From positions 21,727,702 through 21,791,701 of the forward strand of contig JAAOOA010000016.1 of NCBI GenBank assembly GCA_012861695.1: DNA of 64,000 nucleotides. The letters run 5' to 3'. This DNA is from Trematomus loennbergii (taxonomy: Eukaryota; Chordata; Actinopteri; Perciformes; Nototheniidae). Under the pieces are notes generated by a model that was given only the letters and a program-made list of their open reading frames with translations, made no database searches and was not told the DNA's origin. Each line of letters opens with the position of its first letter. Position 1 is the first letter of the stretch. Shown here one piece after another: positions 10,970-21,724 of this stretch. Made by a program: the position numbers and the translations under genes.

Positions 10970-12518
10970 CAGGGTTGCCAACTTTGGGTACCTGGCTGGA
11001 GTGAGATTTTGATATCATGGGTTTAATTCGGTTTAATTACACATATGCACACGAAATGACTGCTATCGTGTCAGCAGCGGGACCTTAGCATATATATAGG
11101 ATATATATATACAATATATACAAATACACAATAATGGACACAGGCACACAGTTTCATTCACTAATGAAAGTCAAACATGTTTATTTCCACTGTTTTATTA
11201 TGTGCCTGTCGCGATAAGCAATTAATTGACTTATCGTACGATAAATAAAAATGAACTCGATAACTTTTCTGACCTCGATAAATTGCCATTTACATGAGGA
11301 TGTGACTAGCAGTTTGAAAGGATGTACTTGAACTATTATTATATATTATCATGATGTCAGTGGTCTAAAATGGTCATACAACGGTGCCGAGAATATTATC
11401 GTTTATCGCAATAATTTCCGGGAAAATGTATCCAACAAAATTAATTATCGTGAGAGGCCTAAGAAACACACACACACAAACAAATCTACAGACTTACTCC
11501 AAACTACCAAATATATTAATTAACACACTCTCACTCTCATATACTCTTTGACTCTATTTTGGCCTAGTAGAACAATAAGCAGCAGACTTTTACTTTTTTA
11601 TCATTTCTACTGGATCTTAGATCTGCGCATGCGCTCCAGAGTATTTTTGTTGGGTAATCTATGGTAGGGCTAACCCATACAGTGGTGGGGCTCAAATCAG
11701 TATTTGCAATGTAATTACATGCTCCCCCCTTGACAGTGAAACGCCACGCGTGAGGTTTAGATTATTTCCCTGTCTCAATCCAAATTGAACTGTATGAAAT
11801 AAAAAGGCACATTTGTCTTGTAGTAAATAAAAAGGGCGACCTGGAGCCAATCCTGCAATTTCCCCACAGGTGAAAGAGTTGACATGCTGAAAACCCAACC
11901 CCTGCAGGGGGTCTGGGGGGATTCTCCCCAGGAGATTTTTTAAAATACTAACATAAAATACACATTCTGGTACTCTCTTGAGAAGAAAAATAAATAAATC
12001 TATTACTACACATTTAAAAAAATGAATGCCATATTAGTTTTGTGTGACTTTGTTCTGAAAGCTGAACCTGCTGCTCCTCACAGAGAGAGGGAAGAGGCTG
12101 TGTGAATTACTTTACATTGTGGATAAGGGTGGATAGCCCCCATTGTTCTGTGTGTCAAAATGAAAGACAGCCCACACACCTATCAATCATCAAACCGTGG
12201 GGTCTTATTTCATTACGTGTTGATTTCTATCAACACGTAATGTTGTATCAATGTATAGAGATGTACTACCGCAAAAGTATTCTCCGTCGGGACTTCCTGC
12301 AACAACACCACGCCGTTATCGTGATTCTGATTGGCCAGAAGACATTATCAAAGATGTTCTATTGAGAAGACGATCACTCCGTGACAAAAGTTTTAAAAAC
12401 CGTTTCTAGTCTTCGTATTCTTGTTTTTGGCGTGAGAATAGTTTGGGCAGAGTGAGAGCGTGAGATTGAGAGTGAAAGCGTGTGTCACACGCCAGATGCG
12501 TGAGAGTTGGCAACCCTG
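10970..12518. mobile_element. hAT-like non-autonomous element (CAGGGTTGCCAACT ends)
   Basis: A 1549-bp element begins CAGGGTTGCCAACTTTGG and ends AGAGTTGGCAACCCTG, flanked by ATGAATA on both sides (10963-10969, 12519-12525). The ends and the duplication of 7 or a mutated 8 bases fit hAT. No transposase frame survives. A second, smaller repeat is inserted at about 11202-11461. Confidence 0.8.
11202..11461. mobile_element. Small inverted-terminus repeat nested in the hAT-like element
   Basis: The left end GCCTGTCGCGATAA and the right end TTATCGTGAGAGGCCTA are imperfect inverted copies, a pattern (GGCCTGTC.CGATAA) common in fish genomes. Internal GATAA/TTATC words are frequent. I could not assign its target duplication. 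Confidence 0.6.
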
Positions 12519-12589
12519 ATGAATACATTGTTTTGCGCTAGCATACAGCTAGCCTCGTTAGCTATACATGCAGTATATGTACTGTCACA

Positions 12590-12900
12590 ATGTACGGTAA
12601 ATCACCCGGAGTATACTGTATGAGTATTCCGTGTGTGTGACTGCAGACATTCTCCTGCCATGACAAACATGTAAGGCCATCTGCTGACATTGTAGTTGAT
12701 ATATTTAAACGCTAGCAACGTAGCATCACAAAAATGTTTTTCCGACCAAACCTAGCTCTAGCTCCGTGTGTTAGATCAGTTGCATACACGCTATGCCAGC
12801 TATAATGTAATTACGTTTCGCGACTGACCGCACGGCAAATCACCCGGAGTATACTGTCATTAGGTATTTTGTGTGTGAATGCAGACATTCTCCTGCTATG
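12590..12900. repeat. Partial tandem duplication inside the TTAA element
   Basis: A segment with AAATCACCCGGAGTATACTG and GCAGACATTCTCCTG occurs from about 12598 and again from about 12837. The second copy is interrupted at 12902 and resumes at about 15919 (AAGGCCATCTGCTGA). The first copy therefore serves as an uninterrupted reference for the foldback insertion. Confidence 0.75.
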
Positions 12901-12902
12901 AG

Positions 12903-15900
12903 CAACCCGGTATCACGGCAAGACGTGAACATGTGACGATCTACCATGCTGGGAGACGTGAATATGTCACGGTTTCGTCCCTTCAAACGTGACAGTTACA
13001 CGGTATTGTTAACATGGCCCAACCAGTGGAGAAATACCCGGAAGTGCCTAGCAAATGGGCCGCGCCTATTGGTCGGTTTTTATTGTCAAAATTAGATGTT
13101 TTTAATTTATTTTGTAATCGTCACACTCAATTTCGCCAATGTTCTTGTTGCCCTAGCTGGTCGACACCTCTTTTAGCAGAAACAAAGGCTACATTAATGT
13201 ATTAAATCGATGTTAATCCATGTGTGTGGAGGTGAGGATGTGGAATTAACGGACGTGACGTTGACGTTGCCAGGCGCAATTTACAAACTCTTCAACTACA
13301 ACCCGAATTATATTTTAAAACATTTTAAAATGCCTCACGAAGGCCTCACGAAATACTTTAATGTAAATTAAAATGTAAATGTGAAGGAATGTGTGTAATG
13401 TGGTGAATGACATTATTCACCCACGGATCTATGGATTGGGGGTATTGTTCCGCACGGACATTTTATTAACCGGACTCCTGTTCATGTGAAATCCGAAAAC
13501 ATTTAAAAAAAAAAAACTTTATTCCGGTTTGCTTGCTTTTCTCTTTGGAGGTCATCACATAACGGCATTGTAATACACGGTTCGGCTGCATTAAATATGA
13601 CATATCTGCCGTAGTTCTGTATTTATAGAGCCCTGATGAGAAGACTTCTGGACAAACAGGAAGCACTGCCGCCAAAACTGAAAACGTGACGTGGATCATA
13701 AATATATCAGCAACTAAACAACATCTTACATTTCTTTTCACGCAATACGTCTCCTTGCAGTATCAATACTAATTCGGTTGACTTTTATATTTGATCCAAT
13801 TGGTAGATAGGTTATTTTACACCATAACGGTGCACAGCTGATAGAAAGGGACACCTACTGGTTAAAGCACGTTATTGCATTTTATTATTTTATTATTTTT
13901 CACAAAAATGAAACCATCAATAGCAAAAACAGAATTAACTGTCATTAGTAAACCACTCAAATAAAAAAAATCATAAGTGGTTTTGTTTTACATATATTTT
14001 AAGGATAATAATAGCAATGTAACACTGTCTATGACACTTACTGTAACACTGATTTGAAAAACATACAGAAAAAACTAATTCACTGCCCTTAATAAAGTAT
14101 TTAAATATACATTTCAGGTGTGCTGTTTTGTTTAGATCATTAACATCTGGAGCTCTTTTAATGTCCTTTTTGATTATTGTTACACCAGGTCTTGTCAAAA
14201 CCTTTATTCCATATTCAATATCCATTACTAAACAAAACAGCAATTCTACTCCACTACAATTCAGAGGTTAACCTGGTATTTTTACTCCACTACATTTATT
14301 TTAGTTACTTTGCAGATTCTGATTAATGATGTGAAATATAAACAACCCTTAAATCAGGCTTTAGTTACACCTGAGTAAAATTCAGGGAAAGGTGATTGTC
14401 AAGTGCCAACAATAAGGAGAGATATTTGATAGTTGCTGCTTGAGAAGACTAAACATTTATCTGCAGATCCCTATAAAGTATATTCATTACTCGTTATTCT
14501 CTACTAATAGTTAATTAAAGACTGTATATAATGGCTATTTTGCATATCCCTTTCAAGATTTCAAGATTTTCTAAGGTTCATTGACATATACACAACTAAT
14601 TCAATAACGTGCTTTAACCACTAGGTGTTGCACACAAGGTACACACAGCCATAATAACTTTGTATTATGAGTGTAGGACACTTGTGTATGTATAACATCT
14701 GAAGATGTGTAGTTTTATTCATGTTTTCACATAATTGTACAGGATATTGCTATATTATTTCACATGTTTTACTTCTAATATCTGATTTGTAAAACATCAC
14801 AGACAGAAAGGTATATCCGTCATTTAACAGTAAGCTATTGCAATTCTGAATCCATAGATGTGTCTCCCATCACCCAAATCCCCTGACTATTCTCTCAACT
14901 CAGTATTTACATTCTTATATTCAAAGAAAATCAGTAATATCTTTAAAAACGACAAGTCCTTTTATATCAGCTGTCCACCGTTATGGTGTAAATATAACCT
15001 ATCTACCAATTGGATCAAATATAAAAGTCAACCGAATTAGTATTGATACTGCAAGGAGACGTATTGTGTGAAAAGAAATGTAAGATGTTTAATTGCTGAT
15101 ATATTTATGATCCACGTCACGTTTTCAGTTTTGGCGGCAGTGCTTCCTGTTTGTCCAGAAGTCTTCTCATCAGGGCTCTATAAATACAGAACTACGGCAG
15201 ATATGTCATATTTAATGCAGCCAAACCGTGTATTACAATGCCGTTATGTGATGACCTCCAAAGAGAAAAGCAAGCAAACTCGGAATAAAGTATTTTATTT
15301 TTTTTAAATGTTTTCGGATTTCACATGAACAGGAGTCCGGTTAACTAAAATGTCCGTGCGCAACAATACCCCCAACCCATAGATCCGTGGGTGAATAATG
15401 TCATTCACCACATTACACACATTCCTTCACATTTACATTTTAATTTACATTAAAGTATTTCGTGAGGCCTTCGTGAGGCATTTTAAAATGTTTTAAAATA
15501 TAATTCGGGTTGTAGTTGAAGAGTTTGTAAATTGCGTTGCCTGGCAACGCAATCACACAACGTCACGTCCGTTAATTCCACATCCTCACCTCCACACACA
15601 TGGATTAACATCGATTTAATACATTAATGTAGCCTTTGTTTCTGCTAAAAGAGGTGTCGACCAGCTAGGGCAACAAGAACATTGGCGAAATCGAGTGTGA
15701 CGATTACAAAATAAATTAAAAACATCTAATTTTGACAATAAAAACCGACCAATAGGCGCGGCCCATTTGCTAGGCACTTCCGGGTATTTCTCCACTGGTT
15801 GGGCCATGTTAACAATACCGTGTAACTGTCACGTTTGAAGGGACGAAACCGTGACATATTCACGTCTCCCAGCATGGTAGATCGTCACATGTTCACGTCT

Positions 15901-15918
15901 TGCCGTGATACCGGGTTG
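12903..15918. mobile_element. 3.0-kb foldback element with about 940-bp inverted arms
   Basis: The element starts CAACCCGGTATCACGG and ends with its reverse complement; GCTATGAG is perfectly repeated at both sides (12895-12902, 15919-15926). The arms run from 12903 to about 13843 and from about 14967 to 15918 and are nearly identical. Pairing resumes further in (13852-13877 with 14602-14627), leaving about 330 extra bases in the right arm and a core of about 720 bp. Short open frames in both arms (62-63 and 79-91 codons) are mirror copies and do not look like known proteins. The 8-bp duplication fits hAT or related groups, but the very long arms are foldback-like; the superfamily is undetermined. 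Confidence 0.88.
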
Positions 15919-16488
15919 GCTATGAGATACATGTATGCAAGGCCATCTGCTGATATTAGAGTTGATATATGGAAACTCTAGCAACTTAGTTAGCACAGTT
16001 AGCACTGTGTCAATGGCTTAGCAGTCCAACACAGTTTACACATTTAAACAGTCTTGTTTGATAAATACACAAATAACTATGCAAACTTACAGGTTGTGTA
16101 CCCGGATCTTCCCCTGCTCCAAACGGTCCAAACAAGCTGTGCATATCCGGACTCAAACTGGGCAATGTTTTGGAAGCTTTCGTCTGTGAAATGCCGGTTC
16201 TTCGAACCTCTGGAGGAACACGCCGCTGCTGGTGTGGCCATAGCTCTTCGGGATTGGTCCATTTCGTTCCGGGTACCGCATGACATCAGGCGGTATCCGG
16301 AAGAATCAAATGGGCAGTGACGTATCTCCAACGAGGCGTTTTGGGGAGGTAGTTTTGTGTTAGAGTTTTACTCGCTACAGGGTGTACTTTGAGGGTTTTG
16401 ACTCTGCACACCGTTTACATGCATAAAAACCTTCATAACACACAAGGGGACGGGTAATAACCGGAAAAGCATGACATGGGAGCTTTAA

Positions 16489-17000
16489 AACAAATGAATA
16501 ACGACTCTATATAATGATATATAATAATAAAATACACGGAGCCTGTCTCTTTTTCCTCTCTTCTGACAGCGTCAGTGTCTGTCATGCAGCAGCTGATCCA
16601 GTAATGAGTGACCCGGCCGACAGTAACAAATACACATATTTATAACTAGTTTAGGTAGTTTGAGGGGTAATTAAAATAGCTAAGGGTGATGATCTGACTT
16701 GAAGTGTGTGTTTTGCTCCCGCTGCATCACAGCGGGAGGAGCTGCGTGTCTCCGTCCTGTCAGATTAGACTTCACTCGCGTTTATGTCCATATCGAGATA
16801 AAGATAAATAATCTGAATTCAGTGTGCAGTGTACTTTTGCGGGGGTGAGCAGCAGAGGTGGGGGGAGGCAGGGCTATTGCGTCATCATTATCACAAAATG
16901 ATCGTATAGAGGCGATCACACAGAGCCGTATGACCCCCAGAGCGCTCCGTTCCCAGATCTATCCACCTTTGGTGGAAACGGGGTCCGTTTCTATTGTTTA
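16489..17000 (-). mobile_element. Right part of the split MITE-like repeat and adjoining repeats
   Basis: From 16489 the sequence continues the repeat broken at 9718 and matches the reverse complement of 46650-46705. From about 16560 it changes to the repeat shared with 3241-3365, including CTCCCGCTGCATCACAGCGGGAG, a hairpin near 16717-16739. No coding exon is recognised. Confidence 0.55.
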
Positions 17001-17440
17001 GTTACGGCCTCGTGTGGCAAAAAGGGCTATACGCAAGAGAAAAATGCGGATACAACCCGTTTAACTAATGACAATTCGTGGAAACAAGATATAGTGTGGC
17101 TGCGACTGACAACATACAGAGACAGAAAAATACCAACAGTCCTGTAGTAAATCCAACCTGTGTGAACACTGTGTTTGTCAGGAGAGTTCTACAATATGTG
17201 CTCCTGTTGTGTCATGGTGGTGATGTACAGGAATACATTTATTGTGCAGCTGTTTCTAATATATCTGCTTCTCTATAGCAAATGTAAATCTTGGAGACAC
17301 AATATTAGACACATAACGACAACAGCAGCACAAAGTAGAGGCTCAAAATCAACCACAGAATGAGGTGAAAACAGCTAAAGTCATCAGATCTAGCCTAAAC
17401 CCTAACCCTAGTCATCATAACTACCCTAATTTGCGAGAAG
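17001..17440. other. Unassigned spacer with telomere-like words
   Basis: No gene is recognised. The right side holds CCTAAACCCTAACCCTAG near 17394-17411. Similar AACCCTAACCCT words and AAAGTCATC(T/A)GA motifs occur on the other side of the next element (20630-21190), so this is one degenerate repeat tract into which that element inserted. Confidence 0.45.
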
Positions 17441-17588
17441 GGTCTAGCTGCGGCCGCGGCCAGTACACGACACTACACGACACGCCCCCTACACGACACG
17501 CCCACCTGACACGACACTACGGTGGCTGAGAGACATTACCGTACATGGCAGATTAAAAGCGAATTGACGACACTGACGCTAACGCAAG

Positions 17589-17600
17589 GATATTTAAGGA
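17589..17600 (+). promoter_or_regulatory. TATA-like box of the element-borne gene
   Basis: GATATTTAAGGA lies 35-45 bases before the ATG and just inside the left terminal repeat, a spacing compatible with a short 5' UTR. The assignment is inferred from sequence and position only. Confidence 0.4.
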
Positions 17601-17632
17601 GACATGAGGTTTACAGAGAACAGACAAACAAA

Positions 17633-19274
17633 ATGGCGCACCGAGTACAGGTAATTACCGTATTGTGGTTTTAGATATAATTACATACTATTTATTTAGG
17701 TTCTCGTTTGTTTGTCGATGTGGCTGTTTAGCGCAGTGTAATTGTGTTTATTTTGCTAATTTGTATTTTAAATATTAAATGTAAAGGAATGGAATACATA
17801 TATATTATATACATATATATATATATATATATCTCTTAGCTCTTAGCTTGACATGCTCGACGTTCAGTTAGCATATATGCTAACTGAACATGCTCGTTCA
17901 GTTAGCATGTCAAGCTAAGAGCTAAGATATATGTATATATTTTAGCTTGACAGATGGAACAATGCATGTACTCGCATTTTTACAAGAATCTGATTTTGTG
18001 TAAGTTTTAAATATTCATTGAAGGTGTCTTTCACATTTGAATGTTTTAAAAAAACAAACATGTATTAGCTGCTATACTGACATGCACATATGTATAATTA
18101 TATTATTATTTAAGTGTGGTTTAAAGTTAAATGATATATAGTTATTGGGTAGAGCCAAGTAACCCAGGTGGATGCAATCAGGCCTCTGTTTTTAGATGGG
18201 GTTTGTGGCCATACTGTAGGCCTGACATTTAAACCATAGACTGTATATATATAAAGATTTAAACTAGCTGAAGGGCTTTCTGTTTGAACCACAGTGACAT
18301 CTAGAGGTTGTTTTGTGCATAACATGTCAACCAAAAGGGTAGAGCTGGCTGAATCAGATGGAGTTAAACTTTTTTTTTTCAACAAGATATCAAGACACAA
18401 AATGTGCTCTACCAAATGGTGGCGCTGGCAGTTAAAGGGTTACCTTCTGAAAGTGAGGAAGTATGACCAGCTTTGTCCCATAGGATTATACAGGCCAGTC
18501 CATTGCTGCTTGTTTAAGGAGTTAACTATTTCCAATATTAAAGTCACTGAAATTGTATTCTATTTTATTCACCTATAGACAAACAACACAACACTCCGCG
18601 ATGGAGCACGCCCAGAGCTCAACAAATTGGACTCGGACACCTTCCAGTGTACATTTTGTGAAAGGACCGGGTCATACCCTGGTCTGATGGCTCATTTGCA
18701 GAGCCACCAGAGGGCACTCGTGAAATATGGAGGTAAGTACATCTATAATTCTATATGATCATTGTATACTTCATCACATTACATTACATGTTACTTGTTA
18801 GATGTGTTTAATGCCTCACACATTATGGATACATGTGTTATTTCTGGGCCCCAGGACATCCTTGGTGTAAATTAATTTTGAATTATAAATTGAACATTAC
18901 AAATTAGATTTATATTCAGGTTATGAAGTGTTAATAATGCTGGAAAAGTATCCTTATTTGGGGTAGGCACAATATAAGCATAATCACACATTCAATCTGC
19001 AAAAATTCAGTTATAGGCAAAGATATTATTGTTGGTGACATGATTATTTATTGCTCTCGCACAAACACCTTGTTCAAATTGCATATTTACAAGAAATTCA
19101 TGTTGGTTTGTTTCTAGAATCCTCTAAACCACTTTCTGTCTCTTTTTAGGTTATAATGTTTATAAATGCCATCTCAAATGTGTGGCCAGCAGCCATTATC
19201 ACTGTGGCTTTTGGCCAAGAATCATTGGGAGAAAGGAGATGTTTATTAGTCACTTTAAAAAACTGCTGCACTGA
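17633..19274 (+). CDS. Three-exon gene for a 98-aa zinc-finger-like protein
   Basis: Exons 17633-17650, 18579-18732 and 19150-19274 join through GT-AG introns in phases 0 and 1, giving exactly 99 codons including TGA. The start ATG sits in AACAAAATGG, with TATTTAAG at 17591-17598 upstream. The product starts MAHRVQTNNTTLRDGARPEL. A C2H2 finger follows at about residues 27-44 (C-x2-C-x12-H-x3-H, FQCTFCERTG...AHLQSH). A second Cys/His-rich part, from about residue 63, reads YKCHLKCVASSHYHCGFW then FISHFKKLLH; there Trp stands where a second Cys would complete C-x2-C. It is probably nuclear and nucleic-acid binding by inference; its role in transposition is unknown. I do not recognise the protein. 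It may be an accessory gene or a relic of a larger transposase gene. Confidence 0.6.
17835..17926. repeat. Nested palindrome in intron 1 of the zinc-finger gene
   Basis: Perfect 23-bp arms at 17835-17857 and 17904-17926 enclose a second, perfect 28-bp palindrome at 17862-17889 (GTTCAGTTAGCAT and its complement). It follows an (AT)n tract. It could be a small MITE or a cruciform-forming sequence. Confidence 0.9.
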
Positions 19275-19317
19275 ACATCCAACTACGTTGGCGGCGGCCC
19301 CAGCAACCACAACGACT

Positions 19318-19463
19318 CCTCCAGTGATGGCCCCGACGACCGCTCCAATGATGGCCCAGACGGCCGCTCCAGTGATGGCTCCGGCTGCCGCTCCAGTGAT
19401 GGCCCCGACGACCGCTCCAGTGATGGCCCAGACGGCCGCTCCAGTGATGGCTCCGGCTGCTGC
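19318..19463. repeat. 24-bp minisatellite (about six units) beyond the zinc-finger stop
   Basis: Units of the form GCTCCAGTGATGGCCCCGAC plus four bases repeat with a 72-bp higher-order pattern of three variants. The unit length is a multiple of three and several frames are open; in the frame of the zinc-finger gene it reads SSDGPDDR/SSDGPDGR/SSDGSGCR. Confidence 0.9.
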
Positions 19464-20614
19464 AGCAACATGGCACAATATTTCCACAGCCCCCAACATT
19501 TTGATGTCAAAGCGCAAAACCACAACATGTTGTTTTTGTAGCCTACAACTAAAAAGTTAAATTTTTCCCAATTTTGACCGATAATAGTATGGGAAGGGGG
19601 GTATGACTGAACGCAAGAGAAGAGACAATCATCAAGCCAGATACCAAGGTATTTACAACAGGCAACCACTTCAATTACTTTTCCTTTATGTTATTGTTAT
19701 TTGGTTTTTATTAGTGCTTTTGTCGTTTTGAAGGAAATTAAAATACTGTATTGAGTTGGTTTCTTCTGTTTTGGAAGCCTTGTATATCTTTTTGGTCTTG
19801 TTAGAAATACCCCATGGTAAAACTGTGTTCTAGCAGCAGTTAAAGAAGCTTAGTTTGCTGTCTTAGACTGCCAGATGTATTAAGATGGTTTTTCACAATT
19901 TACACATAAAACCTAAATGTTCATCTGTTTATTGTTCTTCTTCCTTTATATTCAAAGCATGTTGATTGTCTATTGGCTATATCTTGACATTATGTTAATT
20001 TGATCATACTTGCCATACATTTATTTTAATTGATGCGATTCCTTCAAAGGTTTTGTAATAGACCCCTAGTACTTTTAATTTATAAAGTAATAATACATGT
20101 GAATGATTGAGCTCATTACTGGCCTGACTGGCCCTCCTAATTTGTTCCTTAATGACCCCATGATGTGATTATGTATATCTTAAAACCTTTAACAACTATA
20201 TTTAGATGTTCACAAATATCTACATTTATGTATAAAATACATGTGTAGCAGTTAGACAAACATAATCAATAGATTATCTCATTAATACCTATTTTATATA
20301 TTAAAAAAAAGTTTACTAAACCACCGTTTGTTGACAAAATGATTTGGGTTGAAAGTTATACTGTTGTGTCTCAAACGGATAGACTAGGTTATTAATTTAT
20401 TTGCCTAATAGTTGCTTAAAATGCTACAATAACATTTGCAATTCGTTTTTAATCTGCCATGTACGATCTCAATAATAATAAATGTCGTCAATTCGCTTTT
20501 AATCTGCCATATACGGTAATGTCTCTCAGCCACCGTAGTGTCGTGTCAGGTGGGCGTGTCGTGTAGTGGGCGTGTCGTGTAGTGTCGTGTACTGGCCGCG
20601 GCCGCAGCTAGACC

Positions 20615-21677
20615 ATATTGTAATTTGCAACCCTAACCCTAATGACCCTAAAGTAATTGTAACTGCAGGAGCCGCATTTAAGTTATTTTGTTTTGATTTA
20701 TCTGGAACCTTTATTAATAAATGTTTCTGTGTCAGTGAGAGGTGCGCTTTGCTCAGGTGAAGGGGGCGGGGCTAAAGCTTTAAGTTGGAGGTGCGGTGTG
20801 TGACGGAAGGCAGCAGGCAGCAGCAATACCGTCATTGACACGCAGACGAAGCCTTACAGTATGTTTAGTAAAAGACGGATTATTAGGATCTTCTGTTTAA
20901 GTTTACGTTAAATATTGTTTTCGTATTTTGTTTTGTTTTTTGCTGGAAATAAAACGTTGAAAAGCAACCGAAACGTCCAGTGGATTTTGTACTGCGAGTC
21001 TGACACTGCTTCCCAGCCCCAAGCTCTACATGTGGCCAAGAACAATAACTTTTGAAGTATCGATTTACAAGACAAACGTTTGGATTTTGGCCACTACAGT
21101 AACCCTAACCCTCATCTGAACTAGAAAAAAACCTGACCAAGTCAATAGAACTAGCTAAAAACTGTAACCCTAAAGTCATCTGAACTAAAGTCGACATTTC
21201 CTGCAGCTCTGTGGTATTGATCTCATCAAGCTGTATCTATTTTCTGCTCATTAGTGTGACGTACCAACAGGCTGAGTTTCAGCTTCATCTAAACTAAACT
21301 GTTGTTGATGCCTCCACCAATGCAGTGAACACAACACATCAGTACAGCATCTCTACTGTTCTCTGTTTAACAGCGGCTGACACACATGATGAAAACTGTT
21401 CTTACGTTACCTTCTGATGCTGAAGAGTGAAGGTGAGTTGAATCAGCAGCTCCAAGCAGGAAACCAAGCAGAGACAGAACAAATGTTTAAATCCAGGCAG
21501 GAGGTTTCCACAGCTCTACTGATTCACACACAGTCTAACTCTGTGAATTCATCTTCAGCTGAAATCACAGAGCACATCTGAACTCTGGAACCAACAACCT
21601 GGAGCAACTCAAGTCAAACATTAACAGACAGCATAGAGACTTTGACTTTCAAAACTGTAATAAAACGAGGCAAGGGG

Positions 21678-21724
<47 letters not shown>

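Larger units (their letters stand above)
9719..16484. mobile_element. TTAA-flanked DNA transposon, heavily nested
   Basis: The left end AGGGCCCATGTCATGG and the reverse complement of the right end, AGCTCCCATGTCATGC, form imperfect terminal repeats, with TTAA on both sides (9715-9718, 16485-16488). The same junction exists uninterrupted near 46707, giving an empty site. The sequence matches what I recall of a common teleost element family with TTAA targets (piggyBac-like). No transposase is recognised. It contains later insertions at 10088-10348, 10970-12518 and 12903-15918; without them it would be about 1.9 kb. A longer direct repeat, AGCTTTAAA, also flanks it, so the exact duplication length is open. 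Confidence 0.65.
17441..20614 (+). mobile_element. 3.2-kb element with 132-bp terminal inverted repeats carrying a zinc-finger gene
   Basis: The ends 17441-17572 and 20483-20614 are inverted copies of equal length (132 bp) with about two mismatches. They begin GGTCTAGCTGCGGCCGCGGCC and contain direct repeats of TACACGACAC. TAATTTGC occurs directly repeated six bases outside both ends (17427-17434, 20621-20628) and may be the target duplication. A partial second copy of the inner terminal segment lies at about 20438-20468. Inside are a TATA-like box, a three-exon gene, a large palindrome and a 24-bp minisatellite. I do not recognise the superfamily. Confidence 0.85.

Noticed and set aside
13014..15807. 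Matching 63-codon frames (MAQPVEKYPEVPSKW) and the MKRNVRC frames in both foldback arms
   Set aside because: They are mirror copies because the arms are inverted repeats; similarity reflects arm identity, not protein conservation, and no domain is recognised.
21361..21500. Minus-strand stretch reading like a signal peptide (LSLLGFLLGAADS)
   Set aside because: No in-frame ATG lies upstream and no following immunoglobulin-type exon is seen; it may be a decayed immune-gene exon but cannot be supported.
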